Shown: piece by piece, positions 53,033 through 62,525 of the stretch
Position numbering within the stretch: the stretch's first letter is position 1
Layout of the letters: the number at the start of each line of letters is the position of its first letter
Assembly (NCBI RefSeq): GCF_030506325.1
Contig: NZ_CP120683.1
Span: 3,547,001-3,611,000, forward strand
Reading direction: 5' to 3'
DNA from: Tunicatimonas pelagia
GTDB lineage: Bacteria > Bacteroidota > Bacteroidia > Cytophagales > Cyclobacteriaceae
Length of the DNA stretch: 64,000 nt
Program-made: the position numbers and the translations under genes
Notes under the pieces: generated by a model
What the model saw: the letters and a program-made list of their open reading frames with translations, nothing else
The model's database searches: none
Told to the model about the DNA's origin: nothing

Positions 53033-56000
53033 CTACCGCAAGATATACAGCTTTCCGAATTCTTTGGTAAATGCTCGGTCGGCGGAGGTTTCTCGGTGCT
53101 CCATCGCTTGACCATCGTTACGAACAATCACGCGGTACAGGTACACTCCGTTGGCTAATTCGTCGCCGTACTCATCACGTCCATCCCAGGCGTACTGCGT
53201 AATGTTGTTACCAATGCGGATAGGGCCGATTTCGTCCTGAGTGATCTCTCGAACAATTTTCCCACTCACCGTCATAATCTGAACCTTTAGCTGATCGGGA
53301 ACCTCGGCTCCCGTAAGGGTGAACACAAAGCGAGTGCTGGTAGAAAACGGATTAGGGTACGGATAGAAGTGGGTAATGGTGGAAGCATTAATCACTTCAA
53401 AGGTAATCTCGTAGGGGTTCGCCCCCGAAGCATTTCCGCTGGCATCGCTGGCTTGTACTTGTAATCGGTAAATACCATCCTCCAGCACTTCCGGCTGGTA
53501 AGTGATGGTAAACGGAGTGTCATCGGTAGCTGGGTTCCAACTTACGTTGGGCTGATCTAGGCTAATTCTTCTCAATTCGCTGTTCTGGGTGCGGGCATTT
53601 TTGGTAGAAGCCGAGGCATTCAGCTCAATTTCTTCGCGACCCAACAAAATATCAATTCCGGTGGTATCTTGTTTCTGCAAGTACGGGTTCTCATCCCGCA
53701 CCTGAATAGTGATGAGTGGACTAGGAGCTACAATATCGCCGTCTATGATGTACACTCCGTCAAAAGCCACATCTACAATCGGATTGGTTGCGTCGCCTAT
53801 CACCTCCAGCCAGTTATCCACCCGTAGCGTATTGTTGGTATAGGTTTGCTCGGGCTGCTGTTGCGGATTTACCTGAATGGTAATATCATTAGTACCCACT
53901 CGTTGGCGGGTATCAACAGCAATGGTAAAAGTAGCGGTATCTTCGCTAGCTGGGGCGGGCATGTAGAGGGTATCGGTGCGCGCCTGACGTTGTTCTTGAT
54001 TAGATAAGGTGTAGACAACGGCCAATGAATCGGCAAAGTCCTGTTCGGACAGATTATAAAACGCCCCCGAAAAAGTGAGGGTCTCACCTTCCTGTTTTTC
54101 TACGATGGCTTCTGAAACATCTACCGAAATTAGCGTGCCCTCGGGCAATGTACTATAAAAGACAATCCAGCTTTCGGGCTGAGCCGGGGTTTGCTCTACC
54201 GGATCGCTGGTTTCCAGTACTAACCGTAAATACGGATACTGCTGAGCATCAATACTACTTAGATCTACGCTGGGTTGCCCGGTTAAACCAGTTAATAATT
54301 CTACTACTTCTCCGGTATTATTTTCACCCAATACGGTAATCGTATAGTCATTTCCAATGATCTGGGTTTGTAACTCTTGCCACGCTCGGGCGGGACCAAT
54401 ACGTCTTCCGCGGATGCTTCCGCTGCGGTACGGCTCCGTAATCTGCTCGTCTAATGAAATAACTTGCTCAGTTACGGGAATGTCTCTAGTGGAATCGGCT
54501 CGCACTACGGTGGCCGAACCAATGCTGGCATTTTTACGACCAAAAATAATAAGCGGTTCCCCGGCCTGTAAATCAGCTAATGCTTCGGAAGCTACCCCCA
54601 ATTCCTGAAACTTGCTTACCGTCTCTTCCGGCCAGGCAGTAAAATCAACATTGCCGAACGAAAACAGTAGTACTGGGTCATTATCGCCTACCGCATCAAT
54701 AAACTGCTCTAGTATTCGGCCATCACCCGTAATTTGTCCGTTGCTAAAATCATTAATGACTTGCGGGCGACGACCGCAGGTATTGGGATCTTGTACATCA
54801 AAGCCTCCTCGGGAGATTACTGCGTAGGGCAGCAGTCCTTCTTGGGTGAGGGCGACTGCACCAATGGCATCGTTCTTACAGAGAAGCCGAGAGTCAGTAG
54901 CGGTAGTTAAGATGTACGGAATTCCGTTAAGAGTAACGTCGGTATTCACCGTACCCTCCCCGCCCGAGACGGTCACTGCCAGTGCTACGCTACTCTCTTC
55001 AAATTCCCATTGATTATTACGATAGGCCACGTTGGTTAGGGTGTTCTCCTGCCACTGACGAGGATGCACCTGGGCCCAGCCATCGCGGCTTTCGCTTAAA
55101 TACGTAAATGAATTATTGTTCCAATCATCGACCTCTCCCGCTAACGGAGCAGCGTATTTACTTCGCCAGAAATATACCGTGCTATCTTCGGTAACGGGTA
55201 AAGTAACTGACCATTGAGCCAGTGCGGTAGTTTCTAAGGTGGTTTGTTGTTTTGCCGAACTGCTAAAAGTAACCGAAGTATCTAGCTCAACCAAAATTGA
55301 TCGGGGCGAGCCAGATCGTAATGTCGTCTGAAGGTTGCCGGGCTGTACCTGTAGGGTCGCTTCCGGTGTTGATACTATTCCGAAATTAACTGGGGCGAGA
55401 TTAACCGTTCCACTAATCGGAACAAAATAATCAATCGCTGCCCGGTTGTTAGCTTCGTTAAGCTCAGCTACGGAGTCGGGGCTATCTAAAATAACTTCCA
55501 GGCGATTATTTCCAGCATTGGAGTTACCTTCTTGATTGGGTACGGTAAACTGCAAAGTATCTTGATAAAATACCGGAGGGTACCATACCGGGCCGTAGGT
55601 TTCGGTAGTGCCATCGCTAAAAGTGCGTTGCAAAGATATAGCGATAGAATCCGTTTGGGTGCGACCAAAATTGCGGACAATACAGTTTACGGCAAACGAA
55701 TCGGAAGCAGCAGTAACGGGTGCATCTTGCAGTTGAGTAACGAAAATACTATTGGTGTTGGTCTCATAATCGGGTTGGCTACGCCCAAACAGAGCGAGAG
55801 CCGGATCACCCTGATGCACTAGTTGCTGTACCTGAGATATGTGCATTTCCCAAGCTGATGCGCCTACTTGTTCTATAAATCGGCGTTCGCTCTCTTTTTT
55901 AACTGCGCCCAGGGGCTGATCTATCCAGGTGCTATCGCCAAATGCTACTTCGTAAAACCGATCGGAATACTGCTTGAGTATACTAGAAATTCCTATGGAG

Positions 56001-58138
56001 CTATGAGCCATCACGTGCAGTGCCCCTCGGTTGGCGGTGCGAATCCAGTCCTCGCCAAAGGTGGTGGCGGTACTGAAAACATTGCCGGCGTTACAGCCAT
56101 TGAGTAGAATAGCTGGGTACTTTCCCTGATTACGATAGCCAAATTCGTCGTTGGATACGAACCCAATATCCATATCAGAAATAGTGGTAGAAGAATGGCC
56201 AAAAAAGGTGATAAGCGAAACACCCTGATTTACTTCTTCAGCAATATTAATAAGTTCGGTAGCATTGTTGGTTCTTTTCTGCTGGGTAGCTACCTCACCT
56301 CCCAAAAAATGATTCTCGGCAATAGCCGCAAAATTATCTACGTAGCGAGCGTAGAGCGTTAGCTCAAAGGAAGATACCCCGCCACTCAGGTGTACTAAAT
56401 TCTTTTTCCAGAGGGCTTCCCGCGTACTACTTTCCTGGTAATCTTCGGCCAACGTGCGGCTTTCTTCTTCCATCACTTTGTCTAGGTAATTAGCTACCTC
56501 TTGAGCCGTATTGGCGTTGACCCTTCCGGTAGGTATCGCCATGCCAATACCATCGCTACCCCTTAGTCCGGTAGTAAATATAATGTCTGATCCCGGCATT
56601 CCTCCTGGTGGAATGTAGTCCTGTACTTCAAAAGTAGCTGGATCACGACGGTGGTAATTGAAATTGACGGTGAGGCCCTTGCCAATTAGTAGTAAATTCT
56701 CCGGGTTGCCGACCGATAGCATATAATCGGCAAAGCGACGAATAGCCAGAGGACTAATTTCCCCGTAGCTGAACAGATTGTAGAGTTGATTAATATCAAC
56801 TAAAAGAGGCTGATGACCGGTGCTAATCCGATAGTCGCGGTATGCCCCGATAGGGTCACTGTAGGCGCCGGTGGGCTGCCGAAGGGCCGGATGACCCACC
56901 ATCAGAAATTTAGCCGATGCTTCTAGCGCAGGCATGGTGACTCGCCGCATATTGCTTACCGATTGTACTTCTGCCAAGATTAGTTGCCGAGATACATTAG
57001 TATTAGGAATAATTGCGGAGAGCGCACTTTCAGTAATGTTATAGCCAATCGCTTCGGTATTGTTTGGGTCAGTGATGTCCCAAAGTTGGGCGTTAGCTGG
57101 TGGGTTGGCTACTTCTAGAAACGATTTAGCGTTTGTATTTCCTACTAAGTTCAGTACTTGATTCTGATTTTGGGCATCGGGCTGCTGAGCATAGTTAAGC
57201 TCCAGTAGGGCTAAAGAAATATTATCGGCTCTGCCCCCTACCCCATTGGGGGTTAAACGAACCACCATTTGGTTACTACCTACGTCCGACCATGCCAGAG
57301 TGGTATCTATTCGGTAGCTGTCGTAGTAGCTAAATTCAGCAGTAGTTAATGTCCGCAGGGAACCGGCGTTGCCACCTACCTGAACAGTAACATTATGCAG
57401 TTGATTGTTGCGCCCGGTAATTACCAGTTGCAGCCGGGGGTTGGGTCCACTGGTTACAGCATTTCTTACCGTAACAGTATAATCTACGGACTCTCCTTGC
57501 CGGATTCGCCTACCTGTCCAACCCTCGCCATAATCAAAGGCACTAAGTCTTGATGTTGCCCGACTCGCTGAGCCAACAGGGTACAGCCGGCCCTGCTCGT
57601 ACTCATTGGCGAACGTCTGTTGTTCTATTTGTAAATGATAAGGCTCTGCTGGTAGGCCATCCACATTATTCTCCGAAAAAGCTGCTGCTCGTTTACCTAC
57701 CCCAGCATCTATCCGCCAAGTAAGAAAATATGCTGTGGTATCTGAATACAAATTATAGTGAGGGTGTGGCTGAGCTTCAGGAGATGTGTACAGTTCAGCA
57801 TCTATGGTACCATCGTTACGCTGACCATAAAAACGGATATAATCTTCTGGGTTGAAGCGAGCATCTTGCTGACCGCGTACTTCAATCGCCTGTTCTACGC
57901 CTCGAAAGAAAAGCTGAATCCGGCGAGGGTCTACCGAGGCAACCGGAAACCCAGCTTGCTGTAATGTAGCGTAGTCAACCTGGTAAATACCATCTTCCCC
58001 AATCGGAATTTTGTAGTACTGTTGGTTATTAACTACCCACTCGTTGCCGAAGCGCTGCGCTTTCGTGCAATGAGCAATGAGCAATGAGCAGTGAACAATG
58101 ACTACGAGGAGTGTTGTAGGTAATCTAGATTTACTCAT
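53033..58138 (-). CDS. porU: Type IX secretion PorU-like sortase (C25 family peptidase)
   Basis: PorU cuts the sorting domain from type IX substrates and attaches them at the surface. The 1701-residue protein has a signal peptide, an N-terminal domain with YYKIPIGEDGIYQVDYATLQQAG, and a C25 gingipain-like domain with catalytic H648 (TFFGHSSTTISDMDIG) and C682 (LLNGCNAGNVFS). CARDB-like beta domains follow, and the C-terminus (FYPYPNPFSTSTRFVFTLTG ... NGVYLYRVIVRNDGQ) is FlgD/sorting-domain-like. It overlaps the PorV-like gene by 8 bp, the normal pairing. The signal peptide core is encoded by a short GCAATGA-type repeat. Confidence 0.88.
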   Translation of the reverse strand: MSKSRLPTTLLVVIVHCSLLIAHCTKAQRFGNEWVVNNQQYYKIPIGEDGIYQVDYATLQQAGFPVASVDPRRIQLFFRGVEQAIEVRGQQDARFNPEDYIRFYGQRNDGTIDAELYTSPEAQPHPHYNLYSDTTAYFLTWRIDAGVGKRAAAFSENNVDGLPAEPYHLQIEQQTFANEYEQGRLYPVGSASRATSRLSAFDYGEGWTGRRIRQGESVDYTVTVRNAVTSGPNPRLQLVITGRNNQLHNVTVQVGGNAGSLRTLTTAEFSYYDSYRIDTTLAWSDVGSNQMVVRLTPNGVGGRADNISLALLELNYAQQPDAQNQNQVLNLVGNTNAKSFLEVANPPANAQLWDITDPNNTEAIGYNITESALSAIIPNTNVSRQLILAEVQSVSNMRRVTMPALEASAKFLMVGHPALRQPTGAYSDPIGAYRDYRISTGHQPLLVDINQLYNLFSYGEISPLAIRRFADYMLSVGNPENLLLIGKGLTVNFNYHRRDPATFEVQDYIPPGGMPGSDIIFTTGLRGSDGIGMAIPTGRVNANTAQEVANYLDKVMEEESRTLAEDYQESSTREALWKKNLVHLSGGVSSFELTLYARYVDNFAAIAENHFLGGEVATQQKRTNNATELINIAEEVNQGVSLITFFGHSSTTISDMDIGFVSNDEFGYRNQGKYPAILLNGCNAGNVFSTATTFGEDWIRTANRGALHVMAHSSIGISSILKQYSDRFYEVAFGDSTWIDQPLGAVKKESERRFIEQVGASAWEMHISQVQQLVHQGDPALALFGRSQPDYETNTNSIFVTQLQDAPVTAASDSFAVNCIVRNFGRTQTDSIAISLQRTFSDGTTETYGPVWYPPVFYQDTLQFTVPNQEGNSNAGNNRLEVILDSPDSVAELNEANNRAAIDYFVPISGTVNLAPVNFGIVSTPEATLQVQPGNLQTTLRSGSPRSILVELDTSVTFSSSAKQQTTLETTALAQWSVTLPVTEDSTVYFWRSKYAAPLAGEVDDWNNNSFTYLSESRDGWAQVHPRQWQENTLTNVAYRNNQWEFEESSVALAVTVSGGEGTVNTDVTLNGIPYILTTATDSRLLCKNDAIGAVALTQEGLLPYAVISRGGFDVQDPNTCGRRPQVINDFSNGQITGDGRILEQFIDAVGDNDPVLLFSFGNVDFTAWPEETVSKFQELGVASEALADLQAGEPLIIFGRKNASIGSATVVRADSTRDIPVTEQVISLDEQITEPYRSGSIRGRRIGPARAWQELQTQIIGNDYTITVLGENNTGEVVELLTGLTGQPSVDLSSIDAQQYPYLRLVLETSDPVEQTPAQPESWIVFYSTLPEGTLISVDVSEAIVEKQEGETLTFSGAFYNLSEQDFADSLAVVYTLSNQEQRQARTDTLYMPAPASEDTATFTIAVDTRQRVGTNDITIQVNPQQQPEQTYTNNTLRVDNWLEVIGDATNPIVDVAFDGVYIIDGDIVAPSPLITIQVRDENPYLQKQDTTGIDILLGREEIELNASASTKNARTQNSELRRISLDQPNVSWNPATDDTPFTITYQPEVLEDGIYRLQVQASDASGNASGANPYEITFEVINASTITHFYPYPNPFSTSTRFVFTLTGAEVPDQLKVQIMTVSGKIVREITQDEIGPIRIGNNITQYAWDGRDEYGDELANGVYLYRVIVRNDGQAMEHRETSADRAFTKEFGKLYILR
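58067..58100. repeat. GCAATGA tandem repeat coding for the PorU signal peptide
   Basis: GCAATGAGCAATGAGCAATGAGCAGTGAACAATG is a run of 7-8-base imperfect repeats. On the minus strand it encodes the hydrophobic core IVHCSLLIAHC of the signal peptide. Similar strings are common as intergenic repeats in this group, so a repeat seems to have been taken into the gene. Confidence 0.6.
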
Positions 58139-59222
58139 TCTCCTGCGATTTTCCGAAACCTAGTTTGAGGGAAAATACGTGGGAGTAGAGCGATTCGGAT
58201 TGGTCGCCAATATCCGTGAGGGCGTAATCAATCTGGAGCTTACCCAGTACCACGCCTACGCCAAAATCGGGCTGATACGTTCGGTAGGTGCTACCATCAA
58301 AGTTTTTCACCTGCTGCACATTACCTACACCCGCTCGCAGAAAAACAATTGTCTCGTAGTCTAACTCCAAACCAACCGAAGGGTCAATAGAGGTTACGTC
58401 TGAACCTACCAGCACATTGCGCTGACCGTCGAAAGTAAAAGTAGCATCTACTGTAGCCAGTACCCCCAGACGATTTTGCCAAAACCGCTGCAACTTTGCT
58501 ATCCCGAAGGTTGCCCTCGGTAGCGTAAGTTCTACCGAATTATCAGGAATCTGATTACCGGTTTGGGTGTAAACATCAATCACTAGTTCAGAATTATGCG
58601 ACCAAGCGTTGAACGTGCCGGTAATGTCGTGAAACATTAGTCCAACTTGCCACCCAGCTAGCTTATACTGCGCTCCGGCATCCAAACCAAAGCCCCAGGC
58701 ATTGGCAAAGTCGCCCACGTTGCGGTGTACCACTTTGAAGTTTACCCCCAACTGCAAGCGGGGAATAGCCCGTAACCGTCGGGCGTAGGAAAACAGAAAG
58801 GCATAGTCGGCGGCTGAGAAGAAGCGAATACGATCGTAGTTAATTCGCCCGTTGGCATCGTACAAAAAGCGCGTATCAGGAATATCATCTACCGCAAAAC
58901 GGATTACTGAAACTCCCAGGCTGCTTAGCGAGTCGATGCGAGTGGCAAAACCCCCGTAATCGAAATTGGCAATACCCGCAAAGTACTCAGCGTGCATCAG
59001 CGAAGCCTCGTAAGGATTTTCCAGACTAGCTAAACCCGCGGGGTTCCAATAGCCGGAGGTGACGTCTGCAACTACAGCTGTTTGGGTACCCGCCATCCCC
59101 AGCCCCCGACTGCCAATACCGATAGCCAGGAACTCGTTACTGTACTTAGGAGTACGGATTTGGGCTTGCCCAGTGAGTGCAAGGAGACCAAGGAAAAGAC
59201 AGCTCAGAACCCTGATACGCAT
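58131..59222 (-). CDS. porV: PorV-like outer-membrane protein of type IX secretion
   Basis: From the ATG at 59222 the product is 363 residues with signal peptide MRIRVLSCLFLGLLALTGQAQ, then FLAIGIGSRGLGMAGTQTAVVADVTSGYWNPAGLA, the FadL/PorV-type start, and a beta-barrel ending FSLKLGFGK. PorV carries type IX cargo from the pore to the PorU sortase encoded directly downstream. The frame is open to 59387, but the extra part runs through a dispersed repeat and is unlikely to be coding. Confidence 0.88.
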   Translation of the reverse strand: MRIRVLSCLFLGLLALTGQAQIRTPKYSNEFLAIGIGSRGLGMAGTQTAVVADVTSGYWNPAGLASLENPYEASLMHAEYFAGIANFDYGGFATRIDSLSSLGVSVIRFAVDDIPDTRFLYDANGRINYDRIRFFSAADYAFLFSYARRLRAIPRLQLGVNFKVVHRNVGDFANAWGFGLDAGAQYKLAGWQVGLMFHDITGTFNAWSHNSELVIDVYTQTGNQIPDNSVELTLPRATFGIAKLQRFWQNRLGVLATVDATFTFDGQRNVLVGSDVTSIDPSVGLELDYETIVFLRAGVGNVQQVKNFDGSTYRTYQPDFGVGVVLGKLQIDYALTDIGDQSESLYSHVFSLKLGFGKSQENE

Positions 59223-59260
59223 AGAGTTAACATATCGAGTGCAGCTAGAATACGCCGAAC

Positions 59261-59300
59261 ATCCCCCCCTAACTCCCTTTACAAAGGGGGAAAAGTCCTC
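59261..59300. repeat. Dispersed G/C-tract palindrome, family A copy 3
   Basis: ATCCCCCCCTAACTCCCTTT then ACAAAGGGGGAAAAG; CCCTTT pairs with AAAGGG. It is 40-80 bp before the porV ATG, so in the leader of the porV-porU transcript. Compare 19091 and 41549. Confidence 0.6.
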
Positions 59301-59639
59301 ATCTCTTTTTATAGGAAACAGGGAAGATTTAAGTGTAAAACGACTCATTGAAGATGAAATATTGTTTGCACCTATTCCGTGACGCACTCAAGTCAAATTA
59401 GCTAATTATCAGCAAGCTAACGCCTTCCCCTCAAAAAATTCTCGGGTGGTTGAGGAGGGTTACGTAAGTTTATTTGCGGCCTAAAAATAACTTTTGGGAG
59501 GGTAAGCTACCGAACTACGGATGAATAGAATTATGCCAAAAAAGACTTGTTTTTTCCGAAGCAAATTGAGCGAGTTAACTCGCACGGATAGTATTAAGAA
59601 CTATGTGCTTTTTAGGTTGATTTAACAGAAAGTTACCCA

Positions 59640-60470
59640 CTACAATTGCAGGTGTTCAGCCCGTACATGATGATCTTCCAGAAAGATTTGGGCTTTGGTA
59701 TCGAAGTCTTCGGTTGATTCGGTAGTGAAGTACTTTCTTATCCCCCGCTGAGTGCAGCGAGCTTTCATTTCAGGGTGCTTATTTAGGTAACTGGCTAAAC
59801 TACGTGCCACAATTTCGCCCTGAGAAATTAATTGAACGTGTGCGGGTAGAAACTTCGCAATCTGATGGGCTAACAGCGGATAATGAGTACAAGCCAGTAA
59901 AATAGTATCAATATCTGGAGAACGGGACAGTAAGCGGTCAGTATGCTGCCGGATAAAGTACTCGGCACCTATAGTGTTATGCTCATTATTTTCTACCAAA
60001 GGCACCCACATGGGACACGCCTCCTGATAAATCTTTACTTCGGGAAAAAATTTCTTGATCTCAATCAGATACGACTCCGAATTAACCGTACCCTGCGTAG
60101 CGAAAAGGCCTACGTGGCCGCTTTGGGAGTAAGAACCAATAATTTCGGTAGTAGGGCGAATCACTCCTAGTATCCGGCGCGAACCATTGAGTTCGGGTAA
60201 ATCACGCTGCTGAATGGTTCGCAGGGCTTTAGCGGAAGCAGTATTGCAAGCGAGAATCACTAGATTACAGCCCATGCCAAACAAGTGGCGTACACACTCT
60301 AACGTATAGTGATACACTACGTCGTAGGAGCGAATACCGTAGGGATTACGGGCATTATCACCCAGATAAATGTAATCGTACTGAGGCAATTGCTTTACCA
60401 ACTGCTGAAAAATAGTAAGTCCGCCGTAACCGGAATCAAATACTCCAATAGGCCCCACTGGATAATTCAT
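59640..60470 (-). CDS. murI: Glutamate racemase
   Basis: MurI makes D-glutamate for peptidoglycan. The 276-residue protein has the two catalytic Cys sites (VILACNTASAKALR and ILLACTHYPLLA), the N-terminal PIGVFDSGYGGLTIFQQL and YLGDNARNPYG. Length is normal. It is transcribed away from the small envelope genes and upstream of porV-porU, about 420 bp from the porV ATG. In many Bacteroidota murI lies near outer-membrane assembly genes. Confidence 0.96.
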   Translation of the reverse strand: MNYPVGPIGVFDSGYGGLTIFQQLVKQLPQYDYIYLGDNARNPYGIRSYDVVYHYTLECVRHLFGMGCNLVILACNTASAKALRTIQQRDLPELNGSRRILGVIRPTTEIIGSYSQSGHVGLFATQGTVNSESYLIEIKKFFPEVKIYQEACPMWVPLVENNEHNTIGAEYFIRQHTDRLLSRSPDIDTILLACTHYPLLAHQIAKFLPAHVQLISQGEIVARSLASYLNKHPEMKARCTQRGIRKYFTTESTEDFDTKAQIFLEDHHVRAEHLQL

Positions 60471-60552
60471 TGATACATGCTTCTGTCTGGCTAGATCGTT
60501 CGCAGCTATCGTGCCAGTCTTAAAAGAAGCAAGGAATACGTTTTTAAGGTCA

Positions 60553-61098
60553 CTACTGTATTGTAAAATTGTATCCTACTACAATCAATACTGGCCAAGC
60601 TGTAGATAAATCAGATACTCTCGGATCATTTTTCATTGCTTGTTCAGCATCTCGAAATTCAGACGATCTGATAGGAATAAGTAATCCCAAATCCCAGTAA
60701 TTGCCCTCTACACCCCAAGAGTTTATTTTGACACCTCCGCCAAATGTAGCTCCAGTGTATACTCGGTTATACTCTGATAGTCCTTTAACTTTAGTTGCTG
60801 CATTTGTACCGTACATACCTGTCATATAAAATTGGGTTGCGTTAGAACTGGGAAAATCTTTCCGTAAACCCACGTTATAACCAATGCCAGCGATCTGATA
60901 ACCTAGTCCACCAAATAAATTCAACCCTTCTATAAGGTTGGTACCAGCCCGTATTCCTATGGCACCATACGGTAAACCAATGCCTACACCCAACGAGCTC
61001 TTCCCCTTTCTAGAACTTAAATGACCATCTTGGCAGTACCCAAAATGGGTTATACATGAAAGAGCTACTAAGGGAATAATGTGTTTTAGAGTAGTCAT
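60553..61098 (-). CDS. Small secreted protein, probable outer-membrane barrel
   Basis: From the ATG at 61098 the product is 181 residues with a signal peptide (HIIPLVALSCITHFGYCQ) and a glycine-rich, alternating pattern (SSLGVGIGLPYGAIGIRAGTNLIEGLNLFGGLGYQIAGIGYNVGLRK) ending WPVLIVVGYNFTIQ, as in eight-stranded outer-membrane barrels. I do not recognise a named family. It starts 10 bp after the DUF2846 gene, so the two form an operon. Confidence 0.65.
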   Translation of the reverse strand: MTTLKHIIPLVALSCITHFGYCQDGHLSSRKGKSSLGVGIGLPYGAIGIRAGTNLIEGLNLFGGLGYQIAGIGYNVGLRKDFPSSNATQFYMTGMYGTNAATKVKGLSEYNRVYTGATFGGGVKINSWGVEGNYWDLGLLIPIRSSEFRDAEQAMKNDPRVSDLSTAWPVLIVVGYNFTIQ

Positions 61099-61108
61099 AA
61101 CTTTTATT

Positions 61109-61636
61109 CTAGAATGTCCAATTAGGATCAATTACCTCTACTTTACTCTTATCTTGTACTTTTTGATACCGCTTCATACCACTCTCTATCAAGAATGACA
61201 CATCTTCTTCCTGGCCTTTCGGGTCTTTTAGTCTTTGTTTGGCTATGATCTTTTTGACTCTCTTAACCATTTTTTCATTGTCCGGCGAAACTGGGCGCAG
61301 TTGCACGGCTGCTTTAACGGCTCCCATTGTAGGGCGCACTTCTAAGATGTACGTAGCATTAGGCTTTAAATCACCTCTAACAAAATCTCGGTTTTCAGCA
61401 GCAACCCAGAAAACGTGCTCTCCTGGATCACACTCATAGGTGAAGTAGTGAACCCCCCTCATTTTCCCTAGATATTGCTCCCCATCAAAGTACTTAAAGT
61501 TAATTAATGCCCCTGTACCTGATACTCGGGCAAAATAAACTAAGGACTTTCCTTCAGAAGGCTGTTGAAATTCTTGGCCAAAAACAGTAAAACTGCTAAA
61601 CAAGGCTAATGCGATAAATAGAAGTGGTTTCTTCAT
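61109..61636 (-). CDS. DUF2846 domain protein
   Basis: The 175-residue protein has a signal peptide (MKKPLLFIALALFSSFTVFGQ) and a DUF2846-type domain: LVYFARVSGTGALINFKYFDGEQYLGKMRGVHYFTYECDPGEHVFW and NATYILEVRPTMGAVKAAVQL. DUF2846 proteins are small periplasmic or lipoprotein-like beta domains with unknown role. The C-terminal 50 residues are charged and helical. It leads the two-gene operon with the small barrel protein. Confidence 0.8.
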   Translation of the reverse strand: MKKPLLFIALALFSSFTVFGQEFQQPSEGKSLVYFARVSGTGALINFKYFDGEQYLGKMRGVHYFTYECDPGEHVFWVAAENRDFVRGDLKPNATYILEVRPTMGAVKAAVQLRPVSPDNEKMVKRVKKIIAKQRLKDPKGQEEDVSFLIESGMKRYQKVQDKSKVEVIDPNWTF

Positions 61637-61921
61637 TAATCTCGAATTATAATATATGTATATAAATAAAAACTATTAGCAAAATGCAATATACAGAAGT
61701 CTTATCAAATGTTCTTACCTAGCTTATCTTACATTGTAAGGTATGTAGGGTTGAATACGAATTTGTGGCAATGCAACAACTAGTTTAAGAAGTTGATTAG
61801 CCGACAAGAAATCAAGAACTGTAGATACTGATGCTTAGAAAGCAGAAGAAATACGGGAATTATTGTAAGTTAGAGATTCAGAAAAAAGTTATTAATAAGC
61901 CATTTCAAATACCCCCAACCT

Positions 61922-62518
61922 ATGACTAGAAGACTATTTCCGTTGTTTACACTATTAATTATAGCCGCACTTTTTATTCAGGCGGATGACCCGAAGATGA
62001 AGAAGATTTTCAACGGCAAAAACCTAAAAGGCTGGGTAGAGCCGGAGAATAACATTTGGTGGTCAGTAGAAGATGGCATCCTAAAAGTGAAGAGTGGCCC
62101 CGACCAGACTGGATCTATCCTGTGGACGAAGAAAGAATACACTGACTTCGTGGTACAAGCCGATTTTAAAATGGGGGAAGGAACCGTAGACTCGGGCATT
62201 TTTCTTCGGCACGATAGTCAGCAAATCCAGATTGGTGAATCAGGGTCGCTCAAACGTGATATGACTGGTTCGCCCTACATTCCGGGCAAAGGTTATCCGG
62301 TGGAAGCGGAAGGTGTAGCTGACTTGCTTAAGATGGATGATTGGAATACCATGAAAGCTCAAGCAGTTGGTAACAAATACACCGTGTGGCTCAACGGCCA
62401 GGAAGTGATGAACTACACCTCTGAGAATGCAGTTGAGCAAGGCCCGATTGGCATTCAACTGCACCCTAATCGCGAGATGAGTATTGAATACCGCAACATT
62501 ATGGCAGCGGAGTTATAA
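61922..62518 (+). CDS. Secreted DUF1080 (3-keto-disaccharide hydrolase-like) protein
   Basis: The 198-residue protein has a short signal peptide (RLFPLFTLLIIAALFIQA) and the DUF1080 concanavalin-like domain: KKIFNGKNLKGWVEPENNIWWSVEDGILKVKSG, KEYTDFVVQADFKM, DSGIFLRHDSQQIQIGESGS, and QGPIGIQLHPNREMSIEYRNI. DUF1080 covers 3-keto-glycoside hydrolases and sugar-binding proteins. It is a single gene convergent with the NAD(P)-binding gene (7 bp apart), so its substrate is not hinted at by neighbours. Confidence 0.88.
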   Translation: MTRRLFPLFTLLIIAALFIQADDPKMKKIFNGKNLKGWVEPENNIWWSVEDGILKVKSGPDQTGSILWTKKEYTDFVVQADFKMGEGTVDSGIFLRHDSQQIQIGESGSLKRDMTGSPYIPGKGYPVEAEGVADLLKMDDWNTMKAQAVGNKYTVWLNGQEVMNYTSENAVEQGPIGIQLHPNREMSIEYRNIMAAEL

Positions 62519-62525
62519 GTGACGA

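Noticed and set aside
59223-59387. Longer N-terminus for the PorV-like protein
   Set aside because: The added part runs through a dispersed palindrome and places the signal peptide 55 residues in. The ATG at 59222 directly precedes a good signal peptide.
61922-62518. DUF1080 gene as part of a polysaccharide utilisation locus with susC/susD
   Set aside because: It is 18 kb from the SusC/SusD pair with unrelated genes between, so no link can be claimed from position.
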